A stretch of 64,000 bases of DNA from Brachyhypopomus gauderio. Lineage: Eukaryota > Chordata > Actinopteri > Gymnotiformes > Hypopomidae. The translations under genes and the position numbers were made by a program. Below are positions 42,474-55,950 of this stretch, piece by piece. Positions within the stretch are counted from its first letter, which is position 1, and every line of letters begins with the position of its first letter. The stretch is taken from assembly GCF_052324685.1 (NCBI RefSeq), contig NC_135226.1:16517384-16581383 (forward strand), in the 5' to 3' direction. Under the pieces are notes generated by a model. That model saw nothing but the letters and a program-made list of their open reading frames with translations. It was not told where the DNA came from and searched no databases.

Positions 42474-43009
42474 TATTGGTGTTCTGTGTAACAGTACTAA
42501 ACTAATTTGAAAAAAAAAAACATCACATAAAACCATGCAAAGTCCTTAGTTGTATCAATGATTAGGTATATTGGGTGACTTTCTTTATTGATATGTTTAT
42601 GCTTCAAACAACGTGTCCTGCAGACTACTGCTAAACAAAAGAACAGCTTATGTTAAATTAAGCAATTTTTAAGAAAACTTTGACCGAAAGGTTGAAAATC
42701 ACCTCAAAGGCATTCACTAAAGCAATTACTTAAATGTTCTCTGCCTGTTGCCATTCAAGTACAAATTGCTTTGTTTTTTATCATTAATTAATTAATCATT
42801 AATTATTTGATCATTAACTAATTTTTTAAGTGCAGGTGCAACATGCTAAGGATTATGGCCAATTGAGGTATGATAAATATTAATGTTATATTAATGTTAT
42901 AATGTTTGTTATAAAATGCTAAATAAAGGTAAGGATCAGGAGCCCATAAACTTCCCTTTCCAACTGTTCATTAAGCTGGGGGACCTTTTAAAAATGTGCA
43001 AATGTGCCT
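42474..43009. other. OR6 downstream flank
   Basis: Starts like the OR3 flank (GATATTGGTGTTCTGTGTAA). Around 42844 (ATGCTAAGGATTATGG) it matches 53030-53090, and at 42935-42985 (AGGAGCCCATAAACT) it matches the OR5 upstream flank. Confidence 0.5.
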
Positions 43010-44150
43010 CTGTTTATGCTCCTGTGTGTCATAATCATGCATTTCCACCTTCACTGTCTGATGCAACTTTTCACACTTGGAAATTAACAGGCATAGTTGC
43101 TTTGAAGGATTTGTACATCAATAAGCATTGTTGCTTCATTTACTCAACTGCAACATAAGTTCTCCCCCCCAGCGTCACATTTCTTCAGGTACCTGCAAGT
43201 TAGGAACTATGTACGCCAAAACATAGATAATTTCAAAATTCATGCTGAGGAAAGTAAGATTTATAATCTTTAGTTTGGCCCACCAGATTCAAGGCACCTG
43301 ATTTCAAATGTTGTTAAAATATTCTCTGAACAATTGGATTGTGCCACCCAGTCCTTGAAAAATGCTTGGGAAGAAGAGTTGAGTATACAGATTGATGATA
43401 TTGTTTGGGGGGAAGGTCTCAGTAGGATACAACATTGTTCCATCGATGCTAGACATCACCTTATTCAGTTCAAGGTCATGCATAGGCTCCACTACTCTAA
43501 AACCAAATTGCCTAAAATATATCCAACTGTCTCCCCTTTGTATCAGAGAGGCAAATCTGCAGAGGGTAGCCCACCTTTTCTGGTCAAGTCCAAAACTGTA
43601 TGACTTTTGGTGTAGTGTATTTCAATGGTTTTCTGAGCTGTACAATTGTGTTTTCAAGCCTGACCCACAGGTGGCACTTTTTGGGTTCTCAATGTCTCTG
43701 TTGCCGCAAAGTATGCGTGTACAACATACCATAATGTACGGAATGGTTATTGCAAAAAAACTAGACATGGTTGTCTGAGCTTTTCAAGACATGGTTGTCT
43801 GAGCTCACATCTTTATTGTCTAACAATCTCAGAGAAATTTACAAGATATGGCGGCCATTCTTGGACCATCTCGAAGAGTTTGATGGAGACCTTGAAATGT
43901 GACAGGCTACCCACCTCTTACTCTTTTCTTTTTTTTTTTTTATAAATGCTGGCTTTGCACTAGTGAAGATATGTCATTGCCTTAGTTTGTACGCCCCGTC
44001 TGTTTTGTTTTTGTGTGTGTTTTTCTTTCCTTTTTTTTCTTTCTTTTCTTTCTTTTTCTTAAGCATATTGTATTATTTTTTCAGCTGTTTACTTGTCAAT
44101 TTGTACATAACATTTCTGAAAAACTGTAATAAACATATTGATAAAAAAAA
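43010..44150 (+). mobile_element. 5'-truncated L1-type LINE
   Basis: C-terminal ORF2 remnants of fish L1: SLSDATFHTWK, LKDLYINK, then RIQHCSIDARHHLIQFKVMH, HRLHYSKTKLPKIYP and AHLFWSSPKLYDFWC, DPQVALFG. The pieces are in different frames with frameshifts and stops (LINE, not an active copy). Reverse transcriptase and endonuclease are missing. It ends with AATAAACATATTGATAAAAA, a poly-A-like tail. Confidence 0.85.
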
Positions 44151-44427
44151 TAAAAATGTGCAAAGTGGTACCTTTGCACTGTACTGTAGAAATGGTATTT
44201 GGGTCAAATCTATAATCAGGGTATACATTTCACATTTTTCAATTTAAAAAAGATGATTTCCATAAATTTTTTTGGAAAGCATTACGTATGCACAAATTTT
44301 TTGATGTCACAAATAAACTGTCTAGTGACAGGTTTAGTGGTGCCCCGTGACGCTAGTTGTTATTTTGGCTTTTAGAACTAGGCCTTATGAGTTCCATATT
44401 TGTGGTTCGTTTAAAGGGCCTTATGAG

Positions 44428-44459
<32 letters not shown>

Positions 44460-44802
44460 CCTCACTTATATAGAGTGTTATGAGAAGTAATGCTTTGTAA
44501 GTAAGGCTTTGACTAAATCAGGTTATTTGTGTAACTGTGTAAATTATATATAATTGTATATAACTAATACGGTTTGTTTTTTGTATTTCCTCTTTTTTTG
44601 GACTTGTACAGGTGGGTTGCCATTTTGGTTTGCATTTTCTCCTGTTTATGTTTGTAGTGAGATGGGAGGATAATTAGTATTTTGTTTGTTTTATGTTGCA
44701 AGGAGACTTAGTTTATAAGTTGCTAGTGATTTTTTGTTTGTTGTGTTGGCATAAGCCCACCCTGAAGCCCCAAATGTAAAAACATTTATTAATTATTATA
44801 GA
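44151..44802. other. OR7 distal upstream flank
   Basis: 44157-44330 is homologous to 53690-53793 plus 55708-55740 (TTTTTTGATGTCACA after an ACGTATGC word). It thereby gives the empty site for the LTR element at 53794. A short (TA)n tract lies at 44438-44458. No gene. Confidence 0.5.
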
Positions 44803-45605
44803 TGCATCATTTTGCCAAAAGTATTCGCTCAGCCATCCAAATGATTGGAATGAGTTGTTCCAATCAGTTTCCTGGTCACAGGTGTATAAAATTAAGCACC
44901 TAGTTGTGCAGGCATGTTTGTTTTTACAAACATTTGTAAAAGAATGAGCTTTCAGGACCTCAGTGAATTTCAGCGTGGAACTGTGATAGGATGCCACCTG
45001 TGCAACAAATCCAGTCATGAAATTTCTTTGCTTCTAAATATTACACAGTCATCTGTCAGCTGTATTATAAGAAAATGAAATTGTTTGAGAACGACAACAA
45101 CTCAGCCATGAAGCGGTAGGCCACGTAAACTGATGGAGTGGGGTCAGCAGATGCTGAAGCGCATAGTACGAAGAAGTTGCCAATTTTCTTCGAAGTCAAT
45201 TACTACAGACATCCAAACCTCATGTGGCCTTCAGATTAGCTCAAGAACAGTGCGTAGAGAGCTTCATGGAATGGGTTTCCATGGTCGAGCAGCTGTATCC
45301 AAGCAATACATCGTCAAGTGCAATGCAAAGCGTCGGATGCAGCGGTGTAAGGCACACCGCCACTGTACTCTAGAGCCATGGAGATGCATTCTCTGGAGTG
45401 ATGAATCGACCTTGTCCATCTGGCAATCTGATGGACGAGTATGAATTTGGCGGTTGCCAGGAGAATGCCCATAAACACACTCCTAAACCTTGTGGACAGC
45501 CTTTGCAGAAAAATTTAAGCTGTTCTATCTGCAAAGGTTGGATGGATCAACGTCATATTGAACCCTATGGATTAGGAATAGGATGTCACTTATGGCAATA
45601 GTATA
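44803..45605 (+). mobile_element. Internally deleted Tc1-type element
   Basis: The left end TTTTGCCAAAAGTATTCGCT and right end TTATGGCAATAGTAT are those of a widespread fish Tc1 family. Between them the DNA-binding part is readable (FQDLSEFQRGTVIGCHL and SSRTVRRELHGMGFHGRAAV, the latter in the frame 45133-45444), then ILWSDESTLSIWQSDGR with the first catalytic Asp. The region with the second Asp and Glu has been lost between about 45470 and 45500. Stops and frameshifts are present; non-functional. Confidence 0.85.
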
Positions 45606-45772
45606 TATTGTATTTTGTATTTTGACACATAGGTTTAAAAATACACATTAATGAGGGAAAACAAGAGACAGGTGAACACACAAGGCAAGCTAACAAGGGG
45701 AATGGCACAATAACCACATCAACACTACAAAAAACATGCACATAGTGGACCATACCAGGGGCGCCAGGCCAG

Positions 45773-45774
<2 letters not shown>

Positions 45775-45807
<33 letters not shown>
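45775..45807. repeat. (GT)n microsatellite
   Basis: About 15 GT dinucleotides, 200 bp before OR7. Confidence 0.9.
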
Positions 45808-45859
45808 GTACCGTTACACTTGTTTATCTACTTATCTGACTGAAGAATATGCAATTGCA

Positions 45860-45925
45860 TCTTCAGGGAATTGTAATAATTTGCATATAGAAACACAAAA
45901 AAAATCTGTACAAATATTTATAGGA
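45860..45925 (+). promoter_or_regulatory. OR7 proximal promoter
   Basis: TCTTCAGGGA at 45860-45869, ATTTGCATA at 45879-45887, ACAAAAAAAATCTGTA and AATATTTATAGG near 45913-45924. Almost identical in order and spacing to OR4. Confidence 0.6.
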
Positions 45926-46007
45926 TCACTAAGTACTGTAAGTGATGTTTATCAGACTTTTTTGAAAGCCTGCAATCTGTGTTTTTGTTGAGATATGCTG
46001 AGAAGTG

Positions 46008-46943
46008 ATGGAGAATTCATCTACAGCGATAATATTTGTACTTCATGGACTGAATGACACAACGACAAACAAACATGTTTACTTTGCATTTGGTCTTCTT
46101 GTCTATATTGTGACACTGTTTATAAACTTGGTACTAATTATCACAGTTATTGTGGATAAGGCACTTCATGAACCTATGTATCTGTTCATATGCAATTTGT
46201 TTGTAAATGGAATTTGGGGTGCATCTGCATTTTATCCAAAGATCCTTGCTGATCTTTTATCAGACTCCCATGTTATCTCATTTGTAGCATGCATGATACA
46301 AATATATATGATGTTATGTTATACTTTGTGTGAACAAACATGTCTAACTGTAATGGCATATGATCGATATGTAGCTATTTGTAAGCCTTTGGAATATCTG
46401 GACATTATGACATATCAGAAGGTTGCAAAACTGCTGGCTTTTAGTTGGCTCTTCTCCTTACTTTTGACATCTATCGGGGCAGTGTTGACAGTCAGACTGC
46501 CTTTATGTGGCAATGACATTGACAAGCTGTACTGCTCTAACTGGGAGGTTGTTAAACTCTCTTGCACAGATTTGATTATGATTGATGTATATGGATACTT
46601 TCTTTTACTTTATCTTGTTTTCCAAGTGACATTTATTATTGTATCTTATATTTACATAATTAGAGCATCTTTACAGTCCAAGGCAGGCAAGATTAAATTC
46701 ATGCAGACATGTCTTCCACATTTAATCACCCTCATAAACTTCGCAGTTTCTCTAGTCATTGATGCCATGTATTCTCGCTATGGCATAAGCCAAACACAGC
46801 AAGCTCTGCACAATATCTTGGGTATTGAGTTTCTTGTTGTGCCTCCTCTCCTAAACCCCATCATATATGGAATGAAACAGACTGAGATGCGCCGCCAGTT
46901 CGTAAAAATTTACACAAACCTTAAAGCAGTGAGTCGGAGCTGA
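46008..46943 (+). CDS. Odorant receptor OR7 (311 aa)
   Basis: Intact olfactory GPCR, start MENSSTAI. LHEPMYLFIC, MAYDRYVAIC, loop-2 cysteines, KIKFMQTC and PPLLNPIIY are all present. The first three quarters match OR4 (QIYMMLCYTLCEQT in TM3, LIMIDVYGYF in TM5). From about residue 240 it matches OR5 (INFAVSLV, ALHNILGIEF, KQTEMRRQFVK) and so does the 3' flank. DAMYSRYGISQ has Ile where the others have Lys. Both the promoter and the first coding part are OR4-like. Confidence 0.95.
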   Translation: MENSSTAIIFVLHGLNDTTTNKHVYFAFGLLVYIVTLFINLVLIITVIVDKALHEPMYLFICNLFVNGIWGASAFYPKILADLLSDSHVISFVACMIQIYMMLCYTLCEQTCLTVMAYDRYVAICKPLEYLDIMTYQKVAKLLAFSWLFSLLLTSIGAVLTVRLPLCGNDIDKLYCSNWEVVKLSCTDLIMIDVYGYFLLLYLVFQVTFIIVSYIYIIRASLQSKAGKIKFMQTCLPHLITLINFAVSLVIDAMYSRYGISQTQQALHNILGIEFLVVPPLLNPIIYGMKQTEMRRQFVKIYTNLKAVSRS

Positions 46944-48125
46944 TAATGGTTCTAAGAGGTGTTAATGTTTGTGTGCATTCATCCAGGCACACTGTTCTGT
47001 ATTTTAGATGAGCAAATACCACCAGGACTTTCTTAGGATGAAAACATTGCCAAGTGTGTAAGAACACATGTATCTCAAATTTTGATTTTGGAATCAAATG
47101 TCTTTAGTGGTAATCAGCTGTTTTGCTATGAGAGCTTAGAATTGAATAGTTATATCTGAAAAAATAAGACACAAAATAGATGCCATAATAAACTCTGTTT
47201 TAACAGGCTTTTTTCCCCATTTGTTTTGGGGAAGCACATTTTCAGCATTTCCGCATTCAGTGTTCAATACCACACATAAAAATCTGTGCTTTTTTTCTTG
47301 TACTTGGTGGTAATTATCATGAAAGTCACGAATGTTAAATCAGTTGTAAAAGTGTGCAAATTTTCCCTTTCATTTGGTCACCTAGTATAAAGCATTACAT
47401 CATTTAAAGATGGAACACGTAGAGTACAAATGTGCATTGTGCATCAAATTCTGGTTTGTGATCTTTAGTCTTCCATGCTCTCATACATTTATTAGTACAA
47501 AATTCTGTGTCTCACTAAGCATTCAAAGAGCATGACACTTTCCCCTCTTTGTTCTAGTTTAGTTCACTACTGTCTGTCTCCTTCTTGCTTTAGTTTGTTG
47601 TGATTTTGCTCATTTATTTATTTTTTATTATTTGCAATTTTGAGACATTCCATAATTGAGTGGATAGGTTGCCCTACAAAAAATGTAAAATGTTTTCCTA
47701 AAAAAAAAAACAATTAGAAATATAGAAATCAATAGAAATTATTGCAGATTTACCTAATCAACTAATATTTTTTACTGTGAAACTTGATACTGCCATCTTC
47801 TGGTGAAATATAATAGCTTTTATTTTATGATTTTATGACAGAGGATGTGGGCCAGTGCAAATATGAACACAGGCCACATTTGAAACATAACTGCTAGAGA
47901 TAGTTGTGCATGAAATTCACAGTAGATCAGCAGTTTCTGAAAAACCTAGAGAAGCCCTCATTAGCACCAACAACCATGCCACATTCAAAGTAATTCATCT
48001 TTCTTTCTCATTCTGATGTTTAATTTAAACTTCACTCATCTTGACCATGTCTAAATGGCATATGATTGCTTCTGCTATAATTGGCTGTTTAAGTTAATGA
48101 TGAACAGTTTATGTGTGAGTCTGAA
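46944..48125. other. OR7 downstream flank
   Basis: 46944-47670 is homologous to the OR5 flank and the ghost at 30370-31160. From 47670 to 48120 nothing is recognised. Confidence 0.55.
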
Positions 48126-48127
48126 AC

Positions 48128-48129
<2 letters not shown>

Positions 48130-48213
<84 letters not shown>

Positions 48214-48218
48214 TGTGT
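48130..48218. repeat. (GT)n microsatellite
   Basis: Over 40 GT dinucleotides with a few interruptions at the right end, followed by an (AG)n run at 48250-48269. Confidence 0.95.
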
Positions 48219-48367
48219 ATACATATACATATATAAGCTATACACATATGAGAGAGAGAGAGAGAGAGATATTAAACGATTAAATTCTTCTATATGACTA
48301 CACATCATATGGAGTGGTCCACTGTTAATATACTATACTTTGAATATAATATATATTTTACACCTGT

Positions 48368-48369
<2 letters not shown>

Positions 48370-48423
<54 letters not shown>
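48370..48423. repeat. (AT)n microsatellite, Tc1 insertion site
   Basis: About 26 AT dinucleotides running up to the TA at 48422-48423, into which the Tc1 element inserted. Confidence 0.9.
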
Positions 48424-50041
<1,618 letters not shown>

Positions 50042-50063
50042 TATATACACCTGTGCCACCTAT

Positions 50064-50220
50064 ACGGGGGCGACCGGCAGGGGGCCCCCCCACAACGTGA
50101 CAGACCCCCCCACCAAAGCCGCACTCCCCTCCGGATGTGCGGCTTACAGCGGCAGCACACAAAATACAACAAAGGGGCGGGAGGGCGGGGACAAGACAGG
50201 GACCCGTTCCCTGCCGTCCT
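50064..50220 (-). mobile_element. Fragment of the 53794-type LTR element
   Basis: About 157 bp almost identical to 54053-54210: the end of the LTR (ACAACGTGACA) plus the adjoining interior. No ends or duplication of its own. It lies in AT-rich DNA next to the Tc1 element. Confidence 0.75.
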
Positions 50221-51186
50221 ATATAATATATATATAATTCATAATTTACATTTGGGGTATTTAGAGATCTTCCTGTCAAAACAAGAAAGGAGCAAAATAT
50301 GCAGGTATTAACGTTTTCTTTGATTACTTTGATTGCTAAAAAAATTGCTATATGTAGTTTATCATTAATGTTCAAAATTGCAGGTGAAACTGTCAAGTCT
50401 GACCATGCCCCCACCTGTCAATCATGTCCTTGTTTTCCAGTTCCATATGCCTTTGTTTTCATTTTTTTGTCATGCTTCATTGTTTGTAACCACCCCTCGT
50501 TATGGTTTCATGTGTGTTGCATGCTTTGCTGGTCTTACAGCCCTGATGTTGGTGTCCATCTTCATCTATGTATTGAGTTGATTTTGTGTTATCTTTTTTC
50601 ATTCATGTCTCACCCTGTGTTACACATAGGTAAACTGACCCTGGACCCTGTTAGTGGCAATGATTTTGGATTTGTCCCTAATAAATCTCACTCATCTCAG
50701 CACATGCATCGCTTATACTTGCTCCAAAATGGCCTCAGTGTTACATAATGATCAAAAATCTCACTGCACACTTTCACGGCTGTATCCGCTCCTTTGTCTT
50801 CTGTTTGTGGTCCTTCTGTTCTGGTTTCTTTGTCTGCTAGACTGTCCGTTTTGTCTTCTGGTTCTGCCTCTGTCCCTGGTGTGTCTTCTTTGCCTGTTGG
50901 TTATGTTGCTGTTCCCTTTGGCATTTGTAGTCCTGTTGCCATTTCTTCTGTGCCTGTTTCTTCGTGCCCTATTTCTGTGTTTCCTGGTTTATTCCATTGT
51001 CCCATGTCACCTTCATTACCTGATTTGGATGCTCTTATTTCCTAACCTCTGGTTTCTCTGGCCTTTGCCCCTAGTGTTCTGGTTTCTGGTTCTGTCCGTC
51101 TACGTATTGAGTTGATTCTGCATTATCTTTGGTCATTCATGTTTTCCCTTGTGTTATGCATAAGTAAACTGACTCTAGACCCTGTT

Positions 51187-51190
51187 AATG

Positions 51191-51236
<46 letters not shown>
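51187..51236. repeat. (AAT)n microsatellite
   Basis: About 16 AAT units, at the 3' end of the reverse-oriented LINE and probably grown from its tail. Confidence 0.95.
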
Positions 51237-51237
<1 letters not shown>

Positions 51238-51343
51238 CTATTTGTATTTGTATATTTGTCTGTTTATGGTTATTTGCCAAGAAACACAAATAACCATAAA
51301 CAGACATACAATTTAAGAACAACGGCAAGTGGTATCAGCTGAA

Positions 51344-52015
51344 TTAGTGCTCTGGTAAGAACTCAACAAACAGGTGAGTCTTCAGTCTACGCTTGAAGAT
51401 AGCAATAGACTCTGCAATCCTAGCAGCTAATGGAAGATCGTTCCACCATCTTGGAGCCAGGACGGAGAATAGTCTGAAGCTTTGTCTTCCATGAGACTTT
51501 AAGCATGGAGTTTCAAGTCGAGCCAATCTTGAGGTTCTAAGTGTTCGCTGTACAGATCGGCTTTTTACCATGGACATCATGTAGGGAGGGGCCAGTCCAT
51601 TTTTGGCTTTGTAAGCAAGCATCAAGGTTTTATATCTGATGCGTGCCGCTACTGGAAGCCAGTGAAGAGAGCGTAGTAGAGGAGTCACGTGTGAGAACTT
51701 GGGTAGATTGAAGACCAGTCGTGCTGCAGCATTCTGAATTAGTTGTAGAGGTCTGATGACCCGTAGAGCAAGACCTGCAAGTAGGAAATTGCAGTAGTCC
51801 AGCTTAGAGATTACTAGAGACTGCACAAGCACTTGAGTAGCTTCCTGTGAAAGGAAGGGTCGTATTCTCCGTATGTTGCAGAGAAATCTGCAGGATGTGG
51901 TCATCTTTGAAACATGTGTTGAGAAGGACAACTTGTTGTCCAACGTTACACCCAGATAGGAATTCTGGCCTATCTGTACTATTACCTAGGATGTATTCTG
52001 TGATCAGAAGCAAAG
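51344..52015 (-). mobile_element. LINE ORF2 C-terminal fragment (L2/Rex1-like)
   Basis: A 199-codon reverse frame (51344-51943): KLDYCNFLLAGL, IQNAAARLVF, HVTPLLRSLHWLPV, YKTLMLAYKAKNGLAPPYM and RLKTHLF, the typical region after the reverse transcriptase in fish L2/Rex1-type LINEs. The match continues in another frame to about 52015. The reverse transcriptase itself is absent from this copy. Confidence 0.8.
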
Positions 52016-52021
52016 CACTTT

Positions 52022-52085
52022 GTAATTCGCTCTGGATAAGAGCGTCTGCTAAATGCCGTAAATGTAATGTAATAAAGTGAATAAA
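52022..52085 (+). mobile_element. SINE/L2-type 3' tail
   Basis: CGCTCTGGATAAGAGCGTCT followed by GCTAAATGCCGTAAATGTAA is the highly conserved 3' tail shared by L2 LINEs and several fish SINEs. Only the tail is present. Confidence 0.75.
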
Positions 52086-52115
52086 GTAAATAAGATGGAA
52101 CAGATTTAGGGTTGC

Positions 52116-52935
52116 TTAAATAAAACTAAAAGCAGATCTAAACAGGAAGGTTTTAAGACACTTCTTAAAGCTGTGCAGGGATGAAATGCCTCTGAGCTCT
52201 TCAGGAAGAGAGTTCCAGAGCTTTGGGCCAAAGTGGCTAAAAGCCCTCTCGCCAATCTTTAATCGGCTTTTAGGAATCACCAGTAGATTACTGTTTGAAG
52301 ACCTGAGAGACCTGAGTGGAACATATCTAACCATCATTTCACTGAGGTAAAGAGGAGCAAGATTATAAAGACATTTAAAAACCATGAAATTTAAAAACCA
52401 TTAAAATCTATTCTAAAGCTGACAGGTAACCAGTGCAGTGAGTGGAGAGCAGGTGTAATATGATCTCTCTTTCTCCTGCGGGTCAGAACCCTTGCAGCAG
52501 TGTTCTGAACTCGCTGCAGGTGAGAAATCAAGCTCTTTGGAAGAGCAGATAGAACAGCGTTACAATAATCTGGCCTTGGTGTGATAAATGCATGGACAGG
52601 TTTTTCACTATCAGCAGGAGAGGGCATATCTAGGACCTTAGCGATGTTTCAGAGGTGAAAACAAGTTGTCTTGCATGTAGTCATGATGTGTGATTTGAAG
52701 TTGAGCTCATTATCAAAGGTGACGCCCATGTTCTTAACACATTGTCTGGCATTCAGATTCATTTGATTTAAATAAGTCTGGAGCAAAACAGTGAGCAAAT
52801 TGATTTTACGGCTTTAGGTTCTAGAGAAATGTAAAGTTGAGTGTCATCTGCATATTGAACATAACTAATACCATGTTTATTATTGATATGTGGTAACGGA
52901 AGCATATATAGGTTGAATAGTAAAGGCCCAAGAAT
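52116..52935 (-). mobile_element. Second LINE ORF2 fragment (L2-like)
   Basis: From right to left on the minus strand: SILGPLLFNLYMLPL and YADDTQLYISL (reverse transcriptase catalytic box), a gap, PDYCNAVLSALP, QNTAARVLTRRRKRDHITPA, SLHWLPV, then FSHFGPKLWNSLPEELR. Frames are interrupted and parts between the boxes are missing. Separate from the fragment at 51344, since the two overlap in content. Confidence 0.8.
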
Positions 52936-53030
52936 TGATGATTTAGATTTTGGCCCTAATAAATCTTGCTCTTCTCCGCACATGTGTCCATCATTCAGTC
53001 TCTCCAAAACGCCCTTGGTGTTACAGAAAC

Positions 53031-53788
53031 ATGCTAAGGATTATGGTCAATACCATAAATAATATGCTAAATAAAATTAAGGGAATTTATGTGACCCAGC
53101 CAACATTTTAACGATGTTCACAATAAGCCTGGCTATGCCACCCAGGAAGGGATGAGAAAATGAAAGGAATATTAATATTAACTAAGCGCAGCTTCCAGAT
53201 CAGGTGGTGAGCAATCAGCCAATATTTATCACAATTAATCAAAAAGACAAAGACAATCCCAGCCCCTTCCTTTGTAGAATGCCTGTAAACCAACTAACAA
53301 AACAAAAACCCCATACAACCAAAATCACTACAAACCAATAATGCACAAAAGAACACTAAAGAACACCATAACACTGCAAACCATTTTCCTTAATGCCATC
53401 TTATCTAAGAAGGAAAATGCCAAAAATACTGCCCACCCAACAATCAACACCTGGTAGACAGTCTCTTTAATCAACACCTCCATTAGATTGGTCCAAGTGG
53501 AAAAGGAAAACTTCACAATTATCACATTTACTTATATTTGTAATGAAACAGTCAGACAGATGCTTGCAGACCAGAGATATTTAATAGACAATGGATAGTC
53601 CAAAACAGGCGAGTCAGGGACAGGTGAGGGTCAAAGCTGGAGATAGACATAGACTGAAGCAGGACACTCCAGGGAACAAGACAGGAACAGGCAGAGGTAA
53701 AGAATTTTGCACAGTTCTGTAGATTTGGTATGTGAGTCAAATCTGTTACCAAGGCTTTCCATTGAAAATATTCTTTGGGAATCACTAC
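53031..53788. other. Intergenic, flank of the OR7-OR8 interval
   Basis: 53031-53090 matches the OR6 flank at 42840; 53690-53790 matches 44157-44290. The block 53540-53690 has LTR-like words (ATATTTAATAGACAATGG, GGAACAAGACAGGAACAG) but no usable boundaries. Confidence 0.4.
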
Positions 53789-53793
53789 GTATG

Positions 53794-55702
53794 TGTGACG
53801 GGCAGTGTGAGCAACTAAAAAAGTAAGCGATCACGCCAAGTCTCAGGGAAAGAGGATGGTTTAATAGAAAGTGCGCAAACCAAATACCCGTGACATAGAT
53901 CCAGATTAAGGAAATAATAACCAGCAGTCAACTGGTACAAAGACAAGACATATATAGACGAACAAATGACCCTCAGGTGAGACGGATCACGGGTCCTGCC
54001 CACCTGAAGGACAAACATCACGTGACCAAAAACAGGACATCTGCCGCTGTAAACGGGGGCGACCGGCAGGGGGCCCCCCCACAACGTGACAGACCCCCCC
54101 ACCAAAGCCGCACTCCCCTCCGGATGTGCGGCTTACAGCGGCAGCACACAAAATACAACAAAGGGGCGGGAGGGCGGGGACAAGACAGGGACCCGTTCCC
54201 TGCCATCCTGAGCTGAAACACAAAACACATAAAAGCTCCTCGTCACAGGACGCAGACCAGGCAGGGACCCGTTCCCTGCAGTCCTGGAGCTGAAAACATA
54301 AAACACATAGGTTAGCTTGCCTCCTGGGCGGGACCCTGGACCGACTGGGCCATCAACAAGACGATAACCACGCCCCGGTCGGTCACAGGGCCCTCGCGCC
54401 CTAACCGGCCTTAGGCCGCTTAAGCCCCACCGCTGTGTGCGGACCGGGAGCACATGGCCCAACACACGTCACAGGTGTGGATGTGTGCAGGCCGCCACAC
54501 TGGGGTGCGGCCACGGCTTCTACCAACCACCTCCCGAACCTACCTCCTCGCTCGGAGCTGACCCCTGCCCTTTTCGCTAGGGGTCACCCCAGACTCCTGG
54601 GGAGTGAACCCCTTCTGGGGCCCCTCATCTCAAGGTGGACTCCTCCACCCAACCCAGGAGCGCCAGAGACCAGGGCCCTGGCAATCCGCATCAGGGACAC
54701 GCTGGTCACCCCGAGCTCGAAGGGGAGGGTCTCCTCCTGGAGACCCCACTAGGTCCGGGAGTGCCACAGTCCACCACCAGGAGCGACCTGCAACACATCA
54801 CACACACACGCACACAGACAACACATAACACCAAACGCGCACTGCTCTGACCACTGACCCCCCCTTTTACCCAGGGGGGAAGGGACCCCTTCTTAGCATG
54901 AGGAGACACCCTGTCCATACACCCCAGGCATCCTCAGCCTACAAAGGGGTACAGGGGCTCCTCCCTGCTCAGGGGTCCCTCCCAAAGGTCAGGTCTCCTG
55001 ATGGAGCAGTGCCTTCTGAGCCACATGTCGTGGCTCAGGAACCTCATAGCTCCCCCCCAAAAACATATTTAGGGGGGGCCCCTCTGGGGAATAACAAAAC
55101 AAAAAACACAGACACAACATACAACATATACGCACCTGAGATGCCCTCCGTGCCACATCCAGTGGCACGGGACCTCTAATGGGCCCCTACCCACACACAG
55201 TGAAGAGGGGTGCAAGAGAGGAATTACAAACAAAGCACGCTACACGCTAGGACAAAACAAACACGCAAAGACAGAACACAAACAAACGGACAGGACCCAC
55301 CGATGCGTGCGCTCTGTGGTGCGCGACGCGCCCACTCCAGCTCTCTCTCTCTCACCGTTTTCACCACGGGATCTGTAGATCTTTGGAGAGAGAGAGCTAT
55401 GCGCGAGCGGCTTGCGCGCCACGCCCACAGCGACGCGTCCCTCTGGCTCGCGAAAGGAGCAGAGAGACGCGTCTCACGCAAAGTGCGCAAACCAAATACC
55501 CGTGACATAGATCCAGATTAAGGAAATAATAACCAGCAGTCAACTGGTACAAAGACAAGACATATATAGACGAACAAACGACCCTCAGGTGAGACGGATC
55601 ACGGGTCCCGCCCACCTGAAGGACGAACATCACGTGACAAAAACAGGACATCTGCCGCTGTAAACGGGGGCGACCGGCAGGGGGCCCCCCCACAACGTGA
55701 CA
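53794..55702 (-). mobile_element. Short non-coding LTR element, 1.9 kb
   Basis: 5-bp duplication GTATG (53789-53793 and 55703-55707). The empty site is preserved in the duplicated flank near 44290. LTR at 53794-54091 (TGTGACGGGC...AACGTGACA in reverse). A partial second LTR, 55480-55702, is about 98% similar by eye, so the insertion is fairly young. The interior is GC-rich and shows no gag or pol. Its LTR is related to the solo LTR at 17361. Not self-sufficient. Confidence 0.85.
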
Positions 55703-55889
55703 GTATGCATACATACTTTTTTGATGTCACATAAATTAAAAAGTAATACTTTTAACATCTACTTTTAACATTTGCTTTATGTATTAATAAAAAACAAACA
55801 TAAAAAACAAAGAACAAAATGACTTATGAGAAGCATTACGCACTATAAAACAGTTAAGCCCATGGGGGAAGATCCCTCAACAAATAGCT

Positions 55890-55950
55890 TCTTTAGGGAG
55901 TTCATGCATTTGTCACCATCATTTACCACACAAATTTACATATATAAGCA
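55890..55950 (+). promoter_or_regulatory. OR8 proximal promoter
   Basis: TCTTTAGGGA at 55890-55899 (one change from the other genes), ATGCATTTG just after it, and TATATAAGC at 55941-55949. The start codon is about 150 bp beyond. Confidence 0.55.

Larger units (their letters stand above)
50391..53025 (+). mobile_element. LTR retrotransposon fossil split by LINE fragments
   Basis: Perfect 5-bp duplication GAAAC (50386-50390 and 53026-53030). The left LTR is 50391-50745 (TGTCAAGTC...GTGTTACA). A short interior without recognisable coding follows. The right LTR runs from about 51085 to 53025 but is split at about 51187-52935 by LINE/SINE pieces. LTR divergence is considerable, so the insertion is old. 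Broken. Confidence 0.8.

Noticed and set aside
48055-48308. Val/Cys and Thr/His repeat frames
   Set aside because: Direct translation of the (GT)n microsatellite.
55224-55521. Arg-rich frames of about 100 codons in the 53794 element
   Set aside because: Open on both strands in GC-rich non-coding interior; no gag or pol similarity.
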